From Eledone cirrhosa (lineage: Eukaryota > Mollusca > Cephalopoda > Octopoda > Eledonidae): DNA of 64,000 nt. The stretch's first letter is position 1. Each line of letters starts with the position of its first letter. Positions 56,401 to 64,000 of the stretch are shown here, one piece after another. The DNA is taken from contig OZ024740.1 of NCBI GenBank assembly GCA_964016885.1, forward strand, positions 1,029,504 through 1,093,503. Direction: 5' to 3'. Under the pieces are notes generated by a model. The model was not told where the DNA came from. It did no database searches and worked only from the letters and a program-made list of their open reading frames with translations. Position numbers and translations under genes: made by a program.

Positions 56401-57262
56401 GTTATATTGCTTCACACCTTCAAATCTATATGTTAGTTCTTTATTCAGATTTGTATAAATAACATTATTAATGTTACATAGCTGTTCATATTAAAACAAA
56501 ACACATTATTAAAGGTAATAAAATATTTAAGAAATGGAAATGTAAAGTATTTTAAACATAAATGTAGATATAAATTGTAACGATGGGGCCATTGTAGATA
56601 TCTTTCCACTGTCTAGTTGACGCCGGTGTCATGACTTAAAAGTCCCCTTCATAATTTAAAACATTCAGAAACAACTTCCGTTATATGAACTAGCAGAAAA
56701 CCACTTCGGGCGGTTTTCTGCGAGCGTGTGTAGTGTGTATATTGATGTTATACACAAGTATATATACATGTAGATATGATACATCAAATAAAATCGTAAT
56801 TGACAATATATAATACACAGAAATTGAACGAAGACTGTTACACTGTCTTATGTAATCAGTAACATAATCCATGATACATTAAAAAAGACGATATTATATA
56901 TAAACTGCATCAGCAGAAAATTAGTAATGTTTATTGAAGCGATGGCCAACCGGAAGTGTTGACATTTCAGAAATTTTAAAGAAGTGAATCTTTAAATATA
57001 CAAAATATATTTAATCAACAGCCACGAAATTTAGTAGATAAATTATGTAATATTCATTAATTATTTATTCAAAGTAATCCAACTTATTTTACTAATGGGA
57101 TAAAAAATTATAAACACTACGCAGTCCCGCACTCCTCCTTTTATTATAGTTTAGATTCATACGTTCAATAGATATGCTAGTACTTTATTCAGATTTGAAT
57201 TAATAACATTATTAATTTTATATAACTGTTCATATTAAACCAAAACACATTATTAAAGGTAA

Positions 57263-57314
57263 AGTACCAGTAATGCACTGGGTAATTGCTGGCCTTGTGC
57301 CAAAGGTAGAAACA
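57263..57314 (+). mobile_element. 52-bp SINE B tail with 14-bp target duplication
   Basis: ATTATTAAAGGTAA at 57249-57262 and 57315-57328 flank the tail segment GTACCAGTAATGCACTGGG...GTAGAAACA. Strongly 5'-truncated. Confidence 0.85.
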
Positions 57315-57376
57315 ATTATTAAAGGTAATAAAATATTTAAGTAAGGGAAAAAAAACGAGTCAAACAACGAAAATAA

Positions 57377-57560
57377 TTGTTTCTGTTTTAGGCACAAGGC
57401 CAGCAATTAATCCAGTGTATTACTGGTACTTTATTTTATCGACCTAGTAAGGATGAAAGGCAAAGTTAACCCTGGCGGGTTTTGAACTCAGATCATAAAG
57501 GGAGGTAACTCTATGCTACAAAGCATGGCGTCCGACGCTCTGCTGACACTCTGCCAATCC
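57377..57560 (-). mobile_element. Family B SINE with 11-bp target duplication
   Basis: AACGAAAATAA at 57366-57376 and 57561-57571. The minus strand contains the tRNA-like head near 57560 and ends GCCTAAAACAGAAACAA at the left. Confidence 0.9.
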
Positions 57561-57599
57561 AACGAAAATAACGGGAGAGGGACAGACTTTATATTTCAG

Positions 57600-57886
57600 T
57601 CTGATTTGTGATCCTGCCCCACCCTACAGACAAAATGGCAAAGGTGTTACCACAAAGAATAGCCAGAGACACCCACTGCAACATCCTTCCTCAAGTGGGC
57701 AGCTGTGTTTCTAATTTTGAGAAGGAAATCAGCAGTGTGGGGACAAAGAGGAAGTGGTTAGTCAGGCCCCGGTATTTAACTATCTTCCTCTTCCCTCTAT
57801 TGCAGGTAGTAAAGCCTGGGTTTGTGGCTGCAGGAAAAATGTTGGAGGCAGAGAATGATCCAACCCATGCTAAACCTCCAAGTTAG
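57600..57886 (+). other. Conserved segment with short open frame
   Basis: A frame from MILPHPTDKMAKVLPQRIAR, then ISSVGTKRKWLVRPRYL and VVKPGFVAAGKMLEAEND, is open for 92 codons. Parts recur at 13980-14150 and 3320-3450 without a conserved frame, so it is probably repeat sequence. CTCTATTGCAGGTAG inside resembles a splice acceptor but has no support. Confidence 0.3.
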
Positions 57887-58254
57887 CTAGGTTGAAAAGA
57901 ATACTAATTTAACATAATATGGTTTGCAAGTCTTGATTTAAAATAATAAATCAATAAAAATAAACCTATTTTGGCAATGGCGGTGATACCTGGACAAATT
58001 TTAAATCTGTTTGACAAATTTCAAATTTGTTTCGCAACAATTAAGTGAAAGTTACTATTTCTGTGCTCTTCTGCAGGTATCCAGAAATTGGTACCTTCCA
58101 CTTCAAAATACTTAAGAAGACTGAGAAAGATGTGTTGTTGAAAGCACGTGTGTCAGCATATCCGTGCCGCTAAAAATAGCAGTTGGTTTTATGGGACTAA
58201 AAAATTAGCTCAACGCATGGAGCCATAAATATCAAATATTGAGTTATAAACTCG
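57887..58254. other. Gene-free AT-rich region
   Basis: No recognised coding, tRNA or repeat landmark. Confidence 0.4.
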
Positions 58255-59640
58255 AAATTTTTTATAAAGCTGTCATCTTTCATGCGCATCAGGTGACCAT
58301 ATCAACGTAATCTTCTCTCAAGTAAACAGCATCTGATCCCTCTTATTGCTAATTCTCACTTAGTTTGGTTCCTTTCCAATCTGCGCTGGTCCTCTGCACA
58401 CAATGCCCATGTCTCACTGCCATGTAACATTGCTGTTCGTATACAAGCATCATACAATCTGCCTTTCATTTTTAGAGAGAAACTTTTGTGTCTAGCAACG
58501 GTATAAGCTCTCTGGGCTTTTTCCACCCCGTTCTAACTCTGGCTACTACACTTTCAGAGCACCCTCCACCACTGCTGATTTTGTCACCCAGGCAACGGAA
58601 AGTGTCCACTATTTCTATAGAACCATCTGGGCAGTAGAAGGTGCTAGTATCCTGTGGGTACTTGCTGCTTATTTCACATGAGCATCTGCCACATATAAAA
58701 TCTACATTCTTAGATAGCTTACTTGTGATCTCACTTCACTACATCTTTTATGTACCCATAGAATGGAATTTCTACCTACTCCTTTCCTACACACTGAGCA
58801 AGGCACCAGTGCCCTAATTTCTTTTCTACATACTAACCCTTTAGTCTTAGACAAGTTAACTTTAAGGCCTTTTGATTCAAGGCCATGCCTCCATTTTGGG
58901 AATTTCTCTAGTTCAGCCATAGATTCGGCTATGAGAGTTAGATCATCTGTGTATAGGAGTTCCCATGGGCAGCTGGTCTTAAACCCCTCTGTTATAGCCT
59001 GAAGGACAATAATAAACAGGAGGAAGCTAAGGATGGGACCTTGCTGAACAATTACTTTTACACTAAATTCTTCACTATATTCATTGTTAATTCTAACCTT
59101 GCTGACTGTTTCTTTGAACATGCCATTCATCTCCTCCTACTTTTCTAAGGGCCCACCAGATAATGGAGCGGGGACTCTGTCAAAGGCTTTCTCCAAGTCA
59201 ACAAAAGCTAAGTAGGAGTTTACTTTTAACTAGCTACTTCTACTGTAGTTACTGTACAAGGAAAAAAAGCATCTGTGGTACTTTTACCTGGCACGAACCC
59301 AAACTGCATTTCATCTAGAACAATTCTGTCTCTGATTAGTTGTGCTATAACTCTTTCTGTGACCTTCATGACCTGGTCAAATACCTTAATGCCTCTATAG
59401 TTTCCTCTATTTAGAAGATCTCCTTTGCCATTGTAGCAGTTAACGATGATGCTGCTACGCCAGTCATCTGGTATGACCCCATTCTGTATTGGTTTACTAT
59501 CTGGGTGTCCATAGTATGTCCCACCATTCCAGATGCTTTCAACATCTCAACAACTATCTCCAAAAGCCCAGCTGCCTTGCCTGTCTTCATATCTTTGATT
59601 GCTCAGTCAGTAGCAGCTCTGCTTACTAACCTCAGGGCTA
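58255..59640 (-). pseudogene. RTE-type LINE fragment, truncated at both ends
   Basis: Open piece 59130-58702 holds SKVRINNEYSEEFSVKVIVQ, LLFIIVLQAITEG and LLYTDDLTLIAESMAELE (YTDD in place of YADD). It then shows CSVCRKGVGRNSI with a deletion in the cysteine-rich insert. Upstream parts (to 59640) match the 5' RT region of the copy at 5473-7990, frameshifted. The 3' end stops at 58255 inside the post-RT domain. It provides the uninterrupted reference for the LTR insertion site at 5638 (near 59390). Confidence 0.82.
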
Positions 59641-59852
59641 CAACATTACATAGTTTCCAATCTCAGCCTCTCCGCTCCTCTCGATAGTGCCAGAGGAGTT
59701 ATCTACTACTCTTTTTACTTAGTTCCATGTCACTGAAAAAGAGCAAAGATGGCGCGGCGATCGGCTTTCAGGAGGAGCGGTGAGAGACGACGATACATGG
59801 AAGGAGCAAAAATAGAGAGAGATAGACAAATAAATGTGTGTCACACTCTTTC
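59641..59852. other. Gene-free segment
   Basis: Contains GATGGCGCGGCGATCGG near 59748. Short + frames only; nothing recognised. Confidence 0.35.
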
Positions 59853-60700
59853 TCTCTTTACATCTTTTATTCTATCTAACTCGTCCTTCTCCCCCTCTCT
59901 TTACATCTTTTACTCTATCTACCTCGTATTTCTCACCCTCTCTTTACATCTATTACTCCATCGCCCTCTTATTTCTCTCCCTCTCTTTACTTCTATTACT
60001 CTATCTACTACTTATTTCTCCCCCTCTGTTTAGGTATATTCTCTATGTACCTGTAGTAAGAGTTGCCTCCCTTGTTGCGATCATATCACCAGTAGCGCTC
60101 TCTAGACAGGAAGTAGCTGGAGTTAATTCCCGTTGTGGTTGCAGAGCCTTCTTTGTCACTGCCGTCCAAGGACCCTATAAAAGAGATAGCTGAAAGCTCT
60201 CTCCCTCTCTTTTAACCTGCCTGGCCCTTCGGCCAGGAGTCTTCTGCCAGAGGGTATACTCTCTGGCAACCTGAACATGGTAATGAAAAGACCACTTGGT
60301 CTCTTCCGAGATGACTTCAAAAAGGGTAAACAACTAACTTTAATTCACCCTTTCATCTCTCTTGGCATGTCAACTATTCTGCTCTACATAGCTCAACCTT
60401 GTTAAATAAACATTGTACATACAACCGAGTGTCTTGTTATGTTCATACAACCCAATGTCGCTGTTATAATTGGTGACCCCGAGAAAAAAATAATAGGATC
60501 TGGTGTTGGTGTCTTGTTATGTTCATACAACCCAGTGTTCCTGTTATATACCGATTATTTCTCCCCCTCTCTTTATATCTATTACAGTATCTCCCTCTTA
60601 GTTCTCACCCTCTCTTTACATCTATTACACCATCTCCCTCTTAGTTCTCACCCACTCTTTACATCTATTACTCTATCTACCTCTTATTGCTATCGGTGTA
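59853..60700. repeat. 43-bp minisatellite, interrupted by an LTR insertion
   Basis: TCTCTTTACATC starts at 59853, 59896, 59939 and 59982, and in variant form at 60025: a regular 43-bp period. It resumes after 60552 with the same period to about 60700. Confidence 0.9.
60052..60547 (+). mobile_element. LTR plus primer-binding site plus truncated second LTR
   Basis: A 416-bp LTR (60052-60467) starts TGTAGTAAGAGTTGCCTCC and ends CTGTTAT. AATTGGTGACCCCGAG follows, then about 30 bp, then only the last 40 bp of a second LTR (60508-60547). Flanks are GTACC (60047-60051) and ATACC (60548-60552), a 5-bp duplication with one mismatch. The LTR has a TATAAAAG at about 60177 and AAATAAACA near 60403. Its ends resemble those of the element at 5638-7667. 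Confidence 0.8.
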
Positions 60701-60999
60701 CATATATGCATATATATATATATATATGCGTATATATGTGTATGTATGCGTATATATGTGTATGTATGTGTAACTAGGTGTACTGGAGCAATGTGAAGTG
60801 AAGTCTCTTGCTCAAGAACACATTTTGTGGAGTTATATGATCGTTTCTTGTTATAAAGCTACTTATACGACCGGCGTAACAGTCGGTATAGGTGAAAGAG
60901 GTAGAAATAAAAGGCTGTAGCAGCGATATAAATAAAGATGGAGTAGTTTAACATGTATAACCTAAATTGAATATTTAATGGAATTAAATATTCAATCTT
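60701..60999. other. Gene-free region
   Basis: TATATA/TATGTG simple repeats (60700-60770) and AT-rich sequence with the partial palindrome ATTGAATATTTAATGGAATTAAATATTCAAT split at 60967-60997. No gene. Confidence 0.45.
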
Positions 61000-62060
61000 G
61001 TGATGTTCCTCGTGGGGGCGCTTGGCTGTTGCCGGATCTCACACTTCCCATCACCCGAGGTAACTGGTGATGCTTGTGAGAGCACTTGGGTATTCCAACA
61101 CCCCAGCTGCGCCATCCACAAGGTAACTGGTCATGCTCCTCGTCAGGACGCTTGGCTATTCCAGCACCTCTGCCTCCCCATCATCCGAGGTAACTGGTGA
61201 TGTTCGTGAGGGCACTTGGATATCCCAGCAAAACGCGAGGTAACAGGCGATGTTCTTCGGGGTGCGCTTGGCTGCTGCCGGATCTAACCTTCGCCATCAC
61301 CTGAGTTAACTGGTGATGTTCCTCGTGAGGGCGCTTGGCTGTTGACGGATCTCACCCTCGCCATCACACGAGGTAACTGGTGATGCTCCTCGTGAGAGCG
61401 CTTGGCTATTCCAGCACCTCAGCCTTGCCATCAACAGAAGTAAATGGTGTTGCTCCTGTTGAGGGTGCTTGGCTATTCCAGCCCCTCAGCCTTGCCATCA
61501 CCTGAGGTAACTGGTGATGTTCCTCGTGAGGGCGCTTGGCTGTTGCTGGATCTTTCTCTTGCCATCAGTATTCCAGTACCTCAGCCTTGCCATCACACAA
61601 GGTAACTGGTGATGGTCGTGAGGGCACTTGGCTATCACAGCACCCCAAATGCGCCAACACCCGAGGTAACAGGTGATGTTCCTCGTGGGGGCGCTTGGCT
61701 GCTGCCGGATCTCACCCTTGCCATCACCCGAGGTAACTGGTGATCCTCGTGAGGACGCTTGGCTGTTGCAACACCTCAACCTCGACATCACATGAGGTAA
61801 CTGGTGTTGCTCCTTGTGATAGTGCTTGGCTATTCCAGCACCTCAGCCTTGTCATCAGCAGAAGTAAATGGTGTTGCTCCTCTTGAGAGTGCTTGGCTAT
61901 TCCAGCCCCTCAGCCTTGCCATCACCTGAGGTAACTGGTGATGTTCCTCGTGAGGGCGCTTGGCTGTTGCTGGATCTTTCTCTTGCCATCACCCGAGGTA
62001 ACTGGTGATGCTTATGAGGACACTTAGCTGTTGCAACACCTCAGCCTCGCCATCACCGAG
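61000..62060. repeat. 66-bp minisatellite, about 16 units
   Basis: Repeating GAGGTAACTGGTGATG, CTCGTGAGGGCGCTTGGCTG and TGCCGGATCTCACCC or CCAGCACCTCAGCC variants with GCCATCACC. Unit lengths vary around 60-72 bp. GC-richer than its surroundings. Ends abruptly at 62060. Confidence 0.88.
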
Positions 62061-64000
62061 GAAATAGTTCATTATATGCCATATTTAATACAGAAATGGC
62101 TTCTGAAGGACTAGAACTTTTAATTCAAAGGAAATAGTACATTATATGCCATATTTAATAGGGAAATGGCTTCTTAAGAATAAGAACTCTTTGATTCGTA
62201 GTAAATAGTAGTATGAATGCAATATTTAATACAGAAACAGCTTCTAGAAAACTAAAACTCTTTAATTTAAAGAGTATTAGTAGATTATATACAATATTTA
62301 ATATATAAATAGCTTCTACAGGGCTAGAACCCATAAATTCGAAGGAAATAGTAGAGTATACGCATTATTTAATGTAGAAATTGCTTCTACAGGACTAGAA
62401 ATTTTAATTCAAAGGAAATAGTACATTATATGCCATATTTAATATGGAAATGGCTTCTTAAGGACTAGAACTCTTCGATTCAAAGGAAATAGTACAGTAT
62501 ATGCAATATTTAATACAGAAATGGCTTCTAAAGCACTAGAACTCTTTAATATTAAGGAAATAGTACAGTATATGCAATATTTAATATAGAAATGGCTGTC
62601 AAAGGACTAGAACTAATATATTTGGAGGAAATAGTAGTATATATGTAATATTTAATACAGAAATGGCTTCTGAAGCACTAGAACTCTTTAATTTGAAGGA
62701 TATTAATAGATTATATGCAATATTTAATACATAAATAGATTCCACAGGGCTAGAACTCATTAGTTCGAAGGAAATAGTAGTGTATATGTAATATTTAATA
62801 CAGAAACGGCTTCCATACGACTAAAACTAATATATTTGGCGGAAATAGTATTATGTATCATCATCATCATTATCATCATTTTACGTCCACTTTTCCCTGC
62901 TTGCAAGGGTGGAACAGGAACTGATTCTGGCTTGATTTCTACAGCTGGATGCCCTTCCTAAAACCAACTTCATTTATAGTGAGTGTGTGCTGGGTGCTTT
63001 TTTTGCCTTGGCACCTCCACAAGCACTTTGCAGTGGAATGATAGGGACCCCAGTCCATCATCTCCTTTCTACAGCTGAGTAAACTGGAGCAATGTGAAAT
63101 AAAGTGTCTTGCTTAAGGAAACAACATAACACCCAGTCTGAGAATTGAACTCACAACCTTTCGATTGCTAGCCCAATGTTCTAACCACTAAGCCATGCAA
63201 TATTTAATACAGAAATGGCTTCTACAGGACTAGAACTTTTAATTCAAAGGAAATAGTACATTATATGCAATATTTAATACGGAAATGGCTTCTTAAGAAT
63301 AAGAACTCTTTAATTTGTAGTAAATAGTTGTATGTATGCAATATTTAATACAGAAATGGCTTCTACAGGATTAAAACTCTTTAATTTGAAGTGCATTAAT
63401 AGATTATATGTCATATTTAATAGCTTCTACAGTGCTAGAACTCATTAATTTGAACGAAATAGTAGTGTATATGCAATATTTGATACAGAAATTACTTCTA
63501 CAGGGCTGAAACTGGTTAATTTGAAGGGTATTGGTAGAATATATGCCACATTTAATGCAGAAATGGCCTTCAGAAGACTAGAACACCTCAATTCGAAAGA
63601 AATAGTAGAGTATATGCAATATTTAATAAAGAAATGGCTTCTAAAGGAGTAAAATTAATATAATTTGAGGAAATAGTAGTATATATGTCATACTTAATAA
63701 AGAAATGGCTTCTACAGGACTAAAACTCACTGATTTGAAGGGTATTAGTAGATTATATGCTATACTTAATACGGAAATGGCTTCTAAAGGACTAAAGCTC
63801 ATTAATTTGAGGGAAATAGTAGTGTATGTGCAATATTTAATACAGAAATGGCTTCTAAAGGAATAGAACTCTTTGATTCGAAGAGAATAGTATATTATAT
63901 GCAACAATTAATATAGAAATGGTTTCTAAAGGGCTAAAGCTCATTATTTCGAAAGAAATAGTACACTATATGCAATATTTAATACAGAAATGGCTTCTAA
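62061..64000. repeat. 70-bp AT-rich satellite, runs off the window
   Basis: Units start GAAATAGTA at 62061, 62131 and onward with ATGCAATATTTAATACAGAAA and TGGCTTCT, then GGACTAGAACTC. About 23 units excluding the inserted SINE. Scattered length variants (missing TAGTA segments). Confidence 0.92.
62858..63197 (-). mobile_element. SINE family A inserted in the 70-bp satellite
   Basis: Minus-strand tRNA-like head at about 63197-63135 (TGGCTTAGTGGTTAGAAC, GGTTGTGAGTTCAATTC) and tail ending in (GAT)n at 62858. A satellite unit is split between ATTATGTA and GCAATATTTAATAC. Confidence 0.9.

Larger units (their letters stand above)
52150..57880 (-). repeat. Segmental duplication block D (zinc-finger unit)
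   Basis: TGTGG array (52266-52935), SINE relics (53430-53770), 3' flank (54390-54640), ZNF ORF (55512-54835), 5' flank and distal part to 57880. It lacks the large insertions of B and C and is the best empty-site reference. A second copy of the GATATGATACATGAAATAAA stretch (53990) is shared with 56773. Confidence 0.85.

Noticed and set aside
61000..62060. CRISPR-like array of regular repeats
   Set aside because: Units are contiguous and imperfect with no unique spacers; this is a eukaryotic minisatellite.

Overview
The window reads as animal nuclear DNA from a coleoid cephalopod, most likely an octopus (inference). Reasons: tRNA-derived SINEs of the kind known from octopus; short intron-free C2H2 zinc-finger genes of the CEICGKSF type in a local cluster; very dense LINE, SINE, Helitron-like and microsatellite content; low GC outside retrotransposon ORFs. 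There is no bacterial-style operon, no CRISPR array and no convincing stand-alone tRNA or rRNA gene.

The host content is a small zinc-finger cluster spread by segmental duplication. Homologous blocks A (+, about 1200-3540, finger relic at 1440), E (about 13200-14170, finger relic), B (-, about 15000-22020, intact 9-finger ORF at 19063-19818), C (-, about 44090-50957, frameshifted ORF at 49648-50287) and D (-, about 52150-57880, intact 8-finger ORF at 54835-55512) share 5' and 3' flanks. Because the blocks are paralogous, D and B/C act as empty-site references for several transposon insertions.

Region by region: 1-1200 simple repeats, a hairpin and a SINE; 1200-3890 block A; 3890-9060 a dead RTE-type LINE (-) split by a 2.03 kb non-autonomous LTR element (363-bp LTRs); 9145-10250 a CR1/Jockey-type LINE relic; 10.4-14.7 kb old SINEs, an 8-bp minisatellite, block E and an RTE relic; 15-22 kb block B carrying an RTE LINE, a Helitron-like element and serial SINEs; 22-25.15 kb nested repeats and (AC)n; 25.15-44.08 kb a nest of L1/Tx1-like and R4/Dong-like LINEs whose joints are (ATT)n tracts; 44.09-57.9 kb blocks C and D with TGTGG arrays and a Helitron-like dimer; 58.2-60.7 kb an RTE relic, a 43-bp minisatellite and an LTR insertion; 61-64 kb a 66-bp minisatellite followed by a 70-bp AT-rich satellite that runs off the end.

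How the parts relate: the RTE LINE 3' end resembles the tail of SINE family A, a LINE-SINE partnership. The Tx1-like and Dong-like LINEs use (ATT)n both as tail and as landing site, so each insertion supplies a site for the next. Only the zinc-finger ORFs B and D look like possible functional host genes. Every LINE ORF carries at least one lesion or truncation. All identities and boundaries are by eye.
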